This document shows, piece after piece, positions 1-5,677 of a stretch of DNA of 7,084 bases (position 1 is its first letter; every line of letters starts with the position of its first letter). The notes under the pieces are model-generated. The model saw nothing but the letters and a program-made list of their open reading frames with translations, was not told the DNA's origin and did not search any database. The position numbers and the translations under genes are program-made. The DNA lies in the NCBI GenBank assembly GCA_945283395.1, contig CALYQH010000073.1:1-7084 (forward strand). The letters run 5' to 3'. The DNA is from an uncultured Ventosimonas sp. (lineage in GTDB: Bacteria; Pseudomonadota; Gammaproteobacteria; Pseudomonadales; Pseudomonadaceae).

Positions 1-416
1 TAAGAGACGCTGTTAATCTTCTTGTAAGTAAGAAAGCTCTTACCTACTCAGAAGCCTATTCAGTCGTTCATCAACGCTTCAATGTGGCTAGTATCGAGGA
101 TTTACCACTTGAACAGTTATCTCAAGCTATAGAGTATGTTCATAGAGTGGCCTTAGAGGGTGAGTATATAGCTAAGCCAAATACACAATATAAAACTATT
201 GAAGTTCACGCCATGAATTTACACACCCTATCACTTCATGCTGAAAAAATACATCAGTTATTTATTGAATATCAAATGTATGACGCTCTATCTATGCTTG
301 GCTCAGATTTAGGCTCTAGACTTTGCGATCATGTAAGAGGGGCATATGCATTAGCTAGAAGCTTCGACAAAGATTTAACTAAGATATTCTTTAAGCAGCC
401 AAATCAACTTATTTAA
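1..416 (+). CDS. 5'-truncated phage antirepressor-type protein, C-terminal ORF6C-like part
   Basis: The frame is open to the left edge: reading from base 3 gives 137 codons before the TAA at 414-416, with no stop in the 27 codons before the GTG at 84. That GTG has no convincing ribosome binding site and lies inside a conserved block, so I take the gene as cut by the window rather than starting at 84. The stretch SEAYSVVHQRFNVASIEDLP, followed by an aliphatic helix (LSQAIEYVHRVAL), resembles the ORF6C module at the C-terminus of Rha/Ant-type phage regulators, whose N-terminal half (Bro-N, ORF6N or KilA-N) would lie outside the window. The last 80 residues are helical and have no motif I know. 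Proteins of this type are thought to counteract the prophage repressor or regulate early genes. The family call is inferred from a partial pattern; the truncation is directly visible. Confidence 0.6.
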   Translation, partial: RDAVNLLVSKKALTYSEAYSVVHQRFNVASIEDLPLEQLSQAIEYVHRVALEGEYIAKPNTQYKTIEVHAMNLHTLSLHAEKIHQLFIEYQMYDALSMLGSDLGSRLCDHVRGAYALARSFDKDLTKIFFKQPNQLI

Positions 417-422
417 TCTATC

Positions 423-440
423 GCCCCTTAATCGGGGCTT
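423..440 (+). terminator. GC-rich stem-loop after the first antirepressor gene
   Basis: GCCCC (423-427) pairs with GGGGC (434-438) around a six-base loop, seven bases after the stop codon. The tail is only CTTCCAC, not a run of T, so it is a weak intrinsic terminator at best and may act as an mRNA 3'-end stabiliser. The same structure and tail recur after the Bro-N gene at 6302-6320. Confidence 0.5.
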
Positions 441-462
441 CCACTAAATCTTATCTATAAGC

Positions 463-519
463 AAGTGATCTAGCTATCTGCAAAAGTTTCTGGCAAGTCT
501 CCTTAGCAGTAGATCACTT
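463..519 (+). promoter_or_regulatory. Long interrupted inverted repeat in the leader of the recombination operon
   Basis: AAGTGATCTA (463-472) is perfectly complementary to TAGATCACTT (510-519). Directly inside, CTGC (478-481) pairs with GCAG (506-509) with five unpaired bases on one side only. The combined 14-pair helix closes a loop of about 24 bases and ends 38 bases before the ERF start codon. There is no T-run after it, so it is not an ordinary terminator. It could be a structured 5' leader of the recombination mRNA or a spaced protein-binding site. No promoter with a good -35 and -10 was found near it, so its transcription is assumed from upstream. Confidence 0.5.
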
Positions 520-557
520 TCTTATGGGTAAATGAACATTAACAATGAGGTAAGAGA

Positions 558-1214
558 ATGTCACAGAATAATGAGATAGAACAACCTGTAGAAACAAATA
601 ATATCTATCAAGCAATGGCAAATGTCATGTTAGATATTGAAGCCATAGGAAAAAGTACTGTTAATAAACAGCAAGGGTTTAATTATCGTGGTATTGATGA
701 TGTTTATAATGTATTACATCCCATTTTATCAAAACATGGGATATTCACAACGCCAAAAGTTATTGAAAGTAATAGAACGGAGCGAACAACCGCTAAAGGC
801 GGAATCCTTGCTTTTGTGACTTTGCAGATAATCTATAGATTTTGGTGTAAGGACGGATCTAGCGTTGAGTGTCGTGTAATTGGCGAAGGGATGGATAGCG
901 GTGATAAGGCAACAGCAAAAGCCATGTCTATAGCCCATAAATACGCTCTACTTCAAACATTTAGTATACCTACAACTGAACTAATAGATCAGGAAGCTGA
1001 TACTTATAATGATATTCAGCCCGAATTAACAGGGTATGAAGAACAAATAAAAACAGCAAGCTCATTACAATCATTAGCTGATGTTTGGACGAAAATACCT
1101 AAACAATTTCTCAAACAATTACTGGCTTTAAAAGATGAGCGCAAGCAGGAGTTATTGAATGCTACAGCGAACGGAGGAGTGGCATCTGGCGAGACTAGCC
1201 AAGGTAACAGCTAG
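558..1214 (+). CDS. erf: ERF-family single-strand annealing recombinase
   Basis: This is a 218-residue protein of the ERF superfamily (phage P22 Erf type), which binds single-stranded DNA and anneals complementary strands during phage recombination and genome circularisation. Family signatures are FNYRGIDDVYNVLHPIL at about 41-57 and the glycine/serine-rich GEGMDSGDKATAKAMS followed by AHKYALLQTFSIPT at about 109-139. The ATG at 558 follows a GAGG-containing ribosome binding site about seven bases upstream. The C-terminal 70 residues are less conserved and hydrophilic. The last 56 bases overlap the exonuclease start in another frame, an arrangement that fits translational coupling of an annealing protein with its partner 5'-3' exonuclease. 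The SSB gene completes the cassette. Confidence 0.9.
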   Translation: MSQNNEIEQPVETNNIYQAMANVMLDIEAIGKSTVNKQQGFNYRGIDDVYNVLHPILSKHGIFTTPKVIESNRTERTTAKGGILAFVTLQIIYRFWCKDGSSVECRVIGEGMDSGDKATAKAMSIAHKYALLQTFSIPTTELIDQEADTYNDIQPELTGYEEQIKTASSLQSLADVWTKIPKQFLKQLLALKDERKQELLNATANGGVASGETSQGNS

Positions 1215-1767
1215 CCGAGTTTACGATGTAGTTAAAAAAGGTTCTTCTGGGTATCTTAAAGCGCGTGAAAATTATATGTCAGAACTTTTATGTGAGAGGC
1301 TTTCAGGTGAACCTTATCAAACGATTACAACCCCATCTATGCAGAGAGGCATTGATAAAGAGCCTTTAGCTAGGTCATTTTACGAAAATATAACGGGTGT
1401 AATGGTGTTAGAAACAGGGTTTGTTAATCACCCTTTAATTAAAGGTTTTGGAGCAAGTCCAGACGGGCTAGTTAGCCATGACGGTCTTATCGAGATTAAA
1501 TGCCCTAACACAGCCCAACATATAACCTTTATCAGAACTGGAAAGATTGATCCGAGATACGAATATCAAATGTTAGCACAACTTGACTGCACGGGTCGCA
1601 AATGGTGTGACTTTGTATCTTTTGATGATCGTCTACCCGAAAACTTAGTTATTAAGATTAAAAGATTTTATCGTGATGATGAAAAGATAAAAGAAATGGA
1701 AAGCGAAATTGTAGCTTTCTTAAATGAATTGGATTGTTTGGAAAAACAGATTAGAGAGGCTAGCTAA
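1159..1767 (+). CDS. YqaJ/lambda-exonuclease-family recombination nuclease
   Basis: This 202-residue protein matches the YqaJ viral recombinase (lambda Exo) family. It begins [17 protein letters not shown], the usual N-terminal block. The metal-binding core is visible: E68 in RGIDKE, D102 in ASPDG, and E112-x-K114 in LIEIKCP. The spacings (34, 10 and 2 residues) equal those of E85, D119, E129 and K131 in lambda Exo. Q137 in YEYQMLAQL fits the following conserved helix. It should digest the 5' strand of double-stranded ends to expose single strands for the ERF protein. The ATG at 1159 has AGGAG seven bases upstream, inside the 3' end of erf (56-base overlap). The stop codon TAA shares one base with the ssb start (TAATG). 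All residues needed for activity are present. The C-terminus is a charged, probably coiled helix. Confidence 0.92.
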   Translation: MLQRTEEWHLARLAKVTASRVYDVVKKGSSGYLKARENYMSELLCERLSGEPYQTITTPSMQRGIDKEPLARSFYENITGVMVLETGFVNHPLIKGFGASPDGLVSHDGLIEIKCPNTAQHITFIRTGKIDPRYEYQMLAQLDCTGRKWCDFVSFDDRLPENLVIKIKRFYRDDEKIKEMESEIVAFLNELDCLEKQIREAS

Positions 1768-2216
1768 TGGCAGGAATAAATAAGGCAATAATTGTTGGTC
1801 GGGCAGGAAAAGATGTTGAGCTTAGATATACTCCCAGCGGAACAGCTGTAGCTAGCGTTTCAGTAGCTACAAGTGAATCTTGGACTGATAAAAACACAGG
1901 GCAGAAACAGGAAAAAACGGAATGGCATAATTTGGTCATGTTTGGCAAATTAGCAGAAATAGCAGGCCAGTATTTAAAGAAAGGCACGCTGGTGGGTTTC
2001 GAAGGAAAAATAAGGACAGAAAAATATCAAGATCAACAAGGTATTGAAAGATATTCTACAAAAATACACGCTGATACTATGCAGTTACTTGATAATCCTA
2101 ATAAGGGACAACAACCCCAAAACGCTAATCAAGCTAGTCAACAATTCCAGCAACCTAGCCAGCAAAGCGCACCGCCTCAATATAACGATTTTGATGACGA
2201 TCAAATCCCGTTTTAG
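1767..2216 (+). CDS. ssb: Single-stranded DNA-binding protein (SSB)
   Basis: A 149-residue bacterial-type SSB. The OB fold spans about residues 1-108, with recognisable [22 protein letters not shown], an aromatic [14 protein letters not shown] segment, and a [21 protein letters not shown] strand region. A glutamine/asparagine/proline/serine-rich linker (about 110-140) leads to the acidic tip DFDDDQIPF, the protein-interaction tail that recruits replication and repair partners. It is somewhat shorter than the roughly 178 residues of E. coli SSB, as is common for phage copies. It should coat the single strands made by the upstream exonuclease and at the phage replication fork. Translation starts inside the exonuclease stop codon (TAATG), so coupling is likely. 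Confidence 0.95.
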   Translation: MAGINKAIIVGRAGKDVELRYTPSGTAVASVSVATSESWTDKNTGQKQEKTEWHNLVMFGKLAEIAGQYLKKGTLVGFEGKIRTEKYQDQQGIERYSTKIHADTMQLLDNPNKGQQPQNANQASQQFQQPSQQSAPPQYNDFDDDQIPF

Positions 2217-2224
2217 GAGAATAT

Positions 2225-2779
2225 ATGGATACCCAAATTTGTATAAATGCCTATGATAAATATAAAAACTTAAAACTAGCGGCTAATGAGATAGGGATTA
2301 AATGGCAAGACCTTTATGTAATTCTTAAAAAAGAGGGAGTAAAGGTAACTGGCGATAAAGCTAGGTATGGATCAGAAACTGATAAGTTAGCGGCTAAAGG
2401 AGAGAAGATATTTAGTGACTTAGTTCCAGACGCAAAAAACTTAAATAAAGAGCAGTATCAAAGCAAGATTGATTTTGATGTATTTGGTTATGGTGTAGAT
2501 GTAAAAACATCAAATTTAAATAAGTCCAACTCTAAAGCGAAATCTAAAAGATGGGCTTTCAGTGTTAAGAAACAAGAATTAATCGCTGACTTTTTTGTTG
2601 GTATTGCATTAGAGGACGGGATACTAGATAAAGTCTATTTAATTCCATGCGAAATAGCCAAACATTATCAAACTATCAGTGTATCTGAAAATGGTAGTAA
2701 ATGGGATGATTATCTAATAGAACCAAATGATGTATTAGGTTTTTTTAGATCGCTTCCCCCTAAAGAAACTATGCAATAA
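2225..2779 (+). CDS. Putative HTH plus PD-(D/E)XK-type nuclease
   Basis: The protein has 184 residues, with AGGAG overlapping the ssb stop codon five bases before the ATG, so it belongs to the recombination operon. Residues about 16-40 (LAANEIGIKWQDLYVILKKE) read as a helix-turn-helix. The middle part has the order expected of a restriction-endonuclease-like fold: a helix with KGEKIF (E60), an acidic strand KIDFDV (D83, D85), then VDVKTS (D92-x-K94), followed by a basic segment and WAFSV with a further strand (ADFFVGIAL). This would be a metal-dependent DNA nuclease, for example a resolvase-like or recombination-associated enzyme. The family assignment rests on motif order alone; I do not recognise a named family with certainty. 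A DNA-binding protein that has lost catalysis is the main alternative. Confidence 0.6.
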   Translation: MDTQICINAYDKYKNLKLAANEIGIKWQDLYVILKKEGVKVTGDKARYGSETDKLAAKGEKIFSDLVPDAKNLNKEQYQSKIDFDVFGYGVDVKTSNLNKSNSKAKSKRWAFSVKKQELIADFFVGIALEDGILDKVYLIPCEIAKHYQTISVSENGSKWDDYLIEPNDVLGFFRSLPPKETMQ

Positions 2780-2804
2780 ATATCATTCAATTAATGGTCT
2801 TTAA

Positions 2805-3179
2805 ATGGAAAAGGTAATCTGCCACTACTGCGGTAATGAAACAGAACTCGTGACAGGTGATGTTATTTATCCTCATCGTAACGATTTAAAAAATAAAAAG
2901 TTTTATCTGTGCCGTCCATGTAGTGCTTATGTAGGCTGTCATCCAAACACAGATAAGCCTTTGGGCATTGTAGCAAATGCTGAGCTTAGGAAAGCTAAAA
3001 GTAAAGCTCATGCAGTTTTTGATCCTATTTGGCGTAATCGTAAATTGATGAAACGTAGCGAGGCTTATAAATGGCTTGCTGAATCACTAGCTATAGATAG
3101 AAGCGAATGTCATATCGGTATGTTTAATCTTGATATGTGTAAACGAGTTGTCGATTTAGTTATTAATAAATTCAATTAA
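2805..3179 (+). CDS. DUF3268-type zinc-finger-containing phage protein
   Basis: A 124-residue protein. Zinc ligands are visible as CHYC (C6, C9) and CRPC (C36, C39), with a conserved YPHRNDL between them and AYVGCHPNTDKPLG just after. The C-terminal half contains AELRKAKSKAHAVFDPIW, a helical AYKWLAESLAI and ECHIGMFNLDMCKRVV. This succession matches the zinc-finger-containing DUF3268 family, common in phage early regions and of unknown biochemical role; binding nucleic acid is a reasonable inference only. No strong Shine-Dalgarno precedes the ATG (the upstream bases are AATGGTCTTTAA), so translation may be weak or depend on the upstream gene 25 bases away. The gene is followed ten bases later by a terminator-like hairpin. 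Confidence 0.8.
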   Translation: MEKVICHYCGNETELVTGDVIYPHRNDLKNKKFYLCRPCSAYVGCHPNTDKPLGIVANAELRKAKSKAHAVFDPIWRNRKLMKRSEAYKWLAESLAIDRSECHIGMFNLDMCKRVVDLVINKFN

Positions 3180-3189
3180 CAGTCTATAT

Positions 3190-3210
3190 CCCTACTAACT
3201 AGGGCTTTTT
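3190..3210 (+). terminator. Intrinsic terminator-like hairpin after the recombination operon
   Basis: CCCTA (3190-3194) pairs with TAGGG (3200-3204) around CTAAC, followed by C and five T residues. The stem is short (5 bp), so termination is probably partial. It is the only hairpin in the window after a gene that carries a proper T-run, and it separates the recombination genes from the accessory genes. Confidence 0.55.
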
Positions 3211-3222
3211 AATAGGTAAATT

Positions 3223-4197
3223 ATGACTAATAAATTAATAATAAACATTATTAAAACTGATATAGGAAAATGTTTTATCTCTGATTGTCACGCAACAACA
3301 GGATATGAACTCCAATATCACAGAACAGCACTTAAAGATATTTATTTTGACGGAGAGACACCACAGCCGACATATATGGTCAATTGGTTTGAAGTTAAAA
3401 AATATCCTGAAAAAGTACAAAAGCTTGTTAATGGTGAACGCATAAACGAACGATATGAGCTCGTTGATAAAGAAATGGAAAGCAAGAAGCTACCCTTGCT
3501 CATCGCAAGGGCTGAATCAAAAAGTTACGATGAAGATATTTTAAGTACGTTATATAAATTCAAATATGACGCACTTCCTAAATTTTATCAAGATATTGAT
3601 TGCGAGCTAGTTGTATTATGTGAAGTTGAAAATTACAAGGATGCGCCAATATTTTCTTATGAAATCACAAAGCACATCAATTATGAAGATAAAACGTTCT
3701 TAGTAACAAATAAGAATGTAAAACATTCTCTAGCAGATCAAATTATTCTGCCAGAACCATTATTAGCGAACTCCCCTTGTAGTGTCTCGTCTGTTGAAAT
3801 GTATGATATTACTAGACAGTTTATCAAAAATCATATTGATAACAAATTTGCAACAATTTCATCTGATTATGATTTTTGTTTTAAGGTTGAGAAAGTAATA
3901 CAACTTCTTGAGCCTGAAACTATTAGCTATCAGAATTATTTTGCAAAGACAAAAAAAGAAAGAGGAAAAATACATTTTGCAACCAAGACGACAAAAAAAA
4001 CAACAATATTTCAAATGACGCATGATAGAAGGAACTATCAAGGATATACACCTATAAAGGCTTTTACAGCAGACAATCAGTGGTTGTTAAAACAAAAGAT
4101 TGATGATTTCCTCAATGATTTGATTAGTGTTATAAATAAACCTTTACATATCTGCCCAGCATGTAATGGAACTGGATATGCTGATATGCAGGAGTAA
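3223..4197 (+). CDS. Phage hypothetical protein with C-terminal CxxCxGxG motif
   Basis: I do not recognise this 324-residue protein. It has no signal peptide or membrane segment and is rich in lysine, aspartate, tyrosine and isoleucine, so it is probably soluble and cytoplasmic. Two parts stand out. An N-terminal block YMVNWFEVKKYPEKVQKLVNGERINERYELVDKEM (about 51-86) looks like a mixed strand-helix unit. The extreme C-terminus HICPACNGTGYA carries one CxxCxGxG knuckle (C311, C314), as in DnaJ-type zinc modules, but only a single copy. One knuckle supplies half of a zinc site, which would need dimerisation or a partner. The ATG has AGG seven bases upstream, after the hairpin at 3190-3210. The gene ends in GGAGTAA, so its stop region also serves as the ribosome binding site for the next gene. 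Confidence 0.75.
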   Translation: MTNKLIINIIKTDIGKCFISDCHATTGYELQYHRTALKDIYFDGETPQPTYMVNWFEVKKYPEKVQKLVNGERINERYELVDKEMESKKLPLLIARAESKSYDEDILSTLYKFKYDALPKFYQDIDCELVVLCEVENYKDAPIFSYEITKHINYEDKTFLVTNKNVKHSLADQIILPEPLLANSPCSVSSVEMYDITRQFIKNHIDNKFATISSDYDFCFKVEKVIQLLEPETISYQNYFAKTKKERGKIHFATKTTKKTTIFQMTHDRRNYQGYTPIKAFTADNQWLLKQKIDDFLNDLISVINKPLHICPACNGTGYADMQE

Positions 4198-4202
4198 ATT
4201 AA

Positions 4203-4532
4203 ATGAAACTACCAGAGCAAATGCCAGAAGAGCTATACAATAGCATAGTTAATAATGAAACAGTAAAAGAGCTTGTTTTTAATGGTCCAAGTATCCCTGT
4301 ATATACCATTTACTCATTAATTACTGATCACTTCAACAACCAACCTACAAAATGGTATCCAGTTAGTGAGAAGCCCGAAGAAGGTCAAATCGTGTGGGTT
4401 ACTGATGGCGATATAGTGGAACTTACTTCATATTGTTCAAGTGCAGGATTTATGGCATCAATGATAAATGAATGTAACATAACTCATTGGACTCATGTTA
4501 AAAGCGACAGACCAGAACCGCCAAAGGAGTAG
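4203..4532 (+). CDS. DUF551-type small phage accessory protein
   Basis: A 109-residue protein whose second half follows the DUF551 pattern: an opening WYPVSEKPEEGQ (from W51), a strand IVWVTDGDIVEL, and a closing THW (94-96) followed by a proline-rich PEPPKE end. DUF551 proteins are frequent in tailed-phage accessory regions and have no established activity. The first 50 residues are helical, begin MKLPEQMPEELYNSIV, and have no match I know. Its ribosome binding site GGAG lies in the end of the preceding gene. The gene ends AAG GAG TAG, which forms the ribosome binding site of the next gene three bases away. A second DUF551-like segment occurs in the Lar-like gene at 5012. Confidence 0.75.
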   Translation: MKLPEQMPEELYNSIVNNETVKELVFNGPSIPVYTIYSLITDHFNNQPTKWYPVSEKPEEGQIVWVTDGDIVELTSYCSSAGFMASMINECNITHWTHVKSDRPEPPKE

Positions 4533-4535
4533 ATT

Positions 4536-4748
4536 ATGACGGCAGATGAATTCAATAAAAACTATAAAATAGGAACTAAGGTGCTTGTATCTCCTTTTTT
4601 AGGATGCTCAGAACATGACAAATTTGAGGCCAAAACAGCAGTTGAAGCATTCGAAAGCAATGGTAACAATTACGTATCTCTTACTAAAACAGAGGGTCAT
4701 TCTGCCTTATGGTGGGGATTGGAATATATTGAAGTTATAAAGGAGTAG
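4536..4748 (+). CDS. Small phage hypothetical protein (70 residues)
   Basis: A 70-residue protein starting MTADEFNKNYKIGTKVLVSP and ending LWWGLEYIEVIKE. The opening (a short helix, then a G-x-x-V strand), followed by a disordered middle and a final L-x-x-L/I-E strand, resembles a class of very small phage proteins with a probable SH3-like beta barrel, in which the front strand and last strand pair. The function is unknown. The start is well supported by AAAGGAG, seven bases upstream. The same 13-base junction (AAAGGAGTAGATT) sits before this gene and before the next one. Confidence 0.75.
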   Translation: MTADEFNKNYKIGTKVLVSPFLGCSEHDKFEAKTAVEAFESNGNNYVSLTKTEGHSALWWGLEYIEVIKE

Positions 4749-4751
4749 ATT

Positions 4752-5015
4752 GTGAATGAGTATATTTTTATTATAAATGATGATTATGAAGATAAGATTC
4801 TCACAGAGCGAGGAGACAGTAGTTTAAAGTTTATAGCGAACGATATAGCTGAAAATTATCTTGATGATAACTTTGAAGAAATTGATTCTTCTATTAGTAA
4901 CGGCCTTAGAATTGAAATCTTTAATAAGGAAAGGTTATTGCTTGGCATTTTTCATGTTAACGTTGAGTATACTTTGAGTTTTTCAGCTCGTGAAATAAAG
5001 GAAGGGAAGTTATGA
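4752..5015 (+). CDS. Small acidic hypothetical protein with GTG start (87 residues)
   Basis: An unrecognised 87-residue protein with a GTG start at 4752 supported by AAAGGAG at 4739-4745, six bases upstream; no in-frame ATG lies nearby. The sequence is strongly acidic in its first half (INDDYEDK, NYLDDNFEEIDSS) and hydrophobic beta-like in the second (LLLGIFHVNVEYTLSF). It has no cysteine and no membrane helix. The acidic character could suit a DNA-mimic or protein-binding inhibitor, but nothing proves that. Its stop overlaps the next start as ATGA, a four-base coupling with the Lar-like gene, so the two are very likely translated together. Confidence 0.7.
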   Translation: MNEYIFIINDDYEDKILTERGDSSLKFIANDIAENYLDDNFEEIDSSISNGLRIEIFNKERLLLGIFHVNVEYTLSFSAREIKEGKL

Positions 5016-5404
5016 CAGACCTTAAACCATGCCCTTTTTGTGGGGGTGAAACATCAATTCGATATTATAAAGATAAATATTCATACTATGTAGAGTGTAA
5101 TCACTGCATGGCATGTAGTGGATACTCTAGCTTTGAAGATGGGGCAGTAAAAAAATGGAACACTCGACAACCTGCTATTGATTGGAAGCCTATAGAGAAG
5201 TTGCCATCTTTTTTTAATGATGAGGGTCAGCGTAATTATGACGATGAATGTAAAATATTAGTTACAACTGGCAATGAACACGGATTTTTCTTATGCAAAA
5301 TACTTGCTAATGATAATTTATTAATCATGTCACATGTACAAAAAGTGGTTTTTCCTAGATCAAAATATACTCACTATGCCCTATTAACACCGCCTAAATC
5401 CTAA
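5012..5404 (+). CDS. Lar-like zinc-ribbon protein fused to a DUF551-like tail
   Basis: A 130-residue protein in two parts. Residues 1-54 match the Lar restriction-alleviation family: LKPCPFCGG (C7, C10), a strand pair, CNHCMAC (C29, C32, C35), then AVKKWNTRQ (W49, N50, R52). Lar of the Rac prophage reduces EcoKI restriction by increasing modification. Many phage relatives share only the zinc ribbon, so activity against restriction is possible but unproven. Residues 57-130 follow the DUF551 layout: WKPIEKLP at the start, a central ILVTTG strand, and a closing THYALLTPPKS, where the usual tryptophan of THW is replaced by tyrosine. Translation starts by an ATGA overlap with the previous gene, with GGAAGGGAAG upstream. 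A hairpin at 5443-5458 follows. Confidence 0.8.
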   Translation: MTDLKPCPFCGGETSIRYYKDKYSYYVECNHCMACSGYSSFEDGAVKKWNTRQPAIDWKPIEKLPSFFNDEGQRNYDDECKILVTTGNEHGFFLCKILANDNLLIMSHVQKVVFPRSKYTHYALLTPPKS

Positions 5405-5442
5405 TCATTCTAAAGCCAATCTAGTAATCCCCTACTCTATCT

Positions 5443-5458
5443 AGCCTTACTCAAGGCT
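5443..5458 (+). terminator. Hairpin after the Lar-like gene
   Basis: AGCCTT (5443-5448) pairs with AAGGCT (5453-5458) around a four-base ACTC loop, about 38 bases after the stop codon. The following bases TATTAAC are only moderately T-rich. It probably ends the accessory-gene transcript before the separate promoter at 5494. Confidence 0.5.
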
Positions 5459-5469
5459 TATTAACACAG

Positions 5470-5492
5470 TTATTCACAGATATTGTGGATAA
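5470..5492. promoter_or_regulatory. DnaA-box-like inverted repeat next to the antirepressor promoter
   Basis: TTATTCACA (5470-5478) and TGTGGATAA (5484-5492) form a 9+9 bp dyad with a five-base centre and one mismatch. The right arm read on the minus strand is TTATCCACA, the consensus DnaA box; the left arm differs by one base. The dyad ends one base before the -35 hexamer of the promoter at 5494. It may bind DnaA, or it may be an operator for the phage repressor or another dimeric regulator. Confidence 0.55.
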
Positions 5493-5493
5493 A

Positions 5494-5522
5494 TTGACAT
5501 TATTTTATTTGGGTTGTATAGT
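5494..5522 (+). promoter_or_regulatory. Sigma70 promoter of the C4-type RNA and antirepressor gene
   Basis: TTGACA (5494-5499) is a perfect -35 and TATAGT (5517-5522) a five-of-six -10, separated by 17 bases. Transcription should begin at about 5528-5530, immediately before the first base-paired segment of the structured leader. This is the best promoter seen in the window. Confidence 0.8.
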
Positions 5523-5528
5523 TTGCTT

Positions 5529-5677
5529 ATGGTGTTGACACCACCTCAACAAGCGGACTAACCGCACCCGAAATCTTAAGCGGTATTTTTTTGTCTCCGA
5601 TTTATGGTCGGGTGGCGAGCAGAATATAACCAAAACTGCTGACTGTCTTGTTGCAGGTGTCAAGCACCCGTCCACCC
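5529..5677 (+). ncRNA. C4-type antisense RNA (leader of the antirepressor operon)
   Basis: This structured RNA lies between a strong promoter and a Bro-N antirepressor gene, the place of the C4 antisense RNAs of phages P1 and P7. Visible helices are: TTGACACC (5535-5542) with GGTGTCAA (5656-5663); CAACAAG (5547-5553) with CTTGTTG (5647-5653); GCGG (5553-5556) with CCGC (5562-5565); CACCCGA (5565-5571) with TCGGGTG (5608-5614); and AGCAG (5618-5622) with CTGCT (5636-5640). Three segments are also complementary to the region around the antirepressor ribosome binding site: GTGTCAA (5657-5663) to TTGACAC (5680-5686), CTTGTTG to CAACAAG (5702-5708), and TGTCTCC (5592-5598) to GGAGACA (5708-5714). 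C4 RNAs repress antirepressor translation in this way. The ends given are estimates: the 5' end from the promoter and the 3' end from the last conserved-looking C-rich segment. The family assignment is from arrangement and recall, not from a model search. Confidence 0.75.
5561..5592 (+). terminator. Possible attenuator inside the C4-type leader
   Basis: ACCGC (5561-5565) can pair with GCGGT (5580-5584), followed by A and seven T residues (5586-5592), the longest T-run after a hairpin in the window. This pairing competes with the GCGG/CCGC hairpin and with the CACCCGA/TCGGGTG helix, so it could form only transiently during transcription. The loop is large (14 bases), so termination efficiency is uncertain. 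Confidence 0.35.

Noticed and set aside
729..938. Minus-strand open frame of 69 codons inside erf
   Set aside because: It is fully antisense to the conserved ERF domain, has no ribosome binding site worth noting and no recognisable protein features.
1760..1987. Minus-strand open frame of 75 codons opposite ssb
   Set aside because: It is antisense to the conserved OB fold; its cysteine- and serine-rich translation is typical of a shadow frame.
2044..2256. Plus-strand frame of 70 codons overlapping the end of ssb
   Set aside because: It is out of frame within ssb and the nuclease start, with no matching ribosome binding site or spacing.
3235..3420. Minus-strand frame opposite the 324-residue gene, and a similar one at 3859-4041
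   Set aside because: Both are phenylalanine/cysteine-rich translations from the A-rich opposite strand, in an operon that is otherwise entirely plus-strand.
5470..5492. A replication origin based on DnaA-like boxes
   Set aside because: Only two boxes are present, without iterons or an adjacent replication initiator gene; an operator or promoter-linked site is more likely.
5535..5540. TTGACA as a second -35 element
   Set aside because: No suitable -10 lies 16-18 bases downstream (the region is GGACTAACCGC), and the bases are better explained as a pairing arm of the leader RNA.
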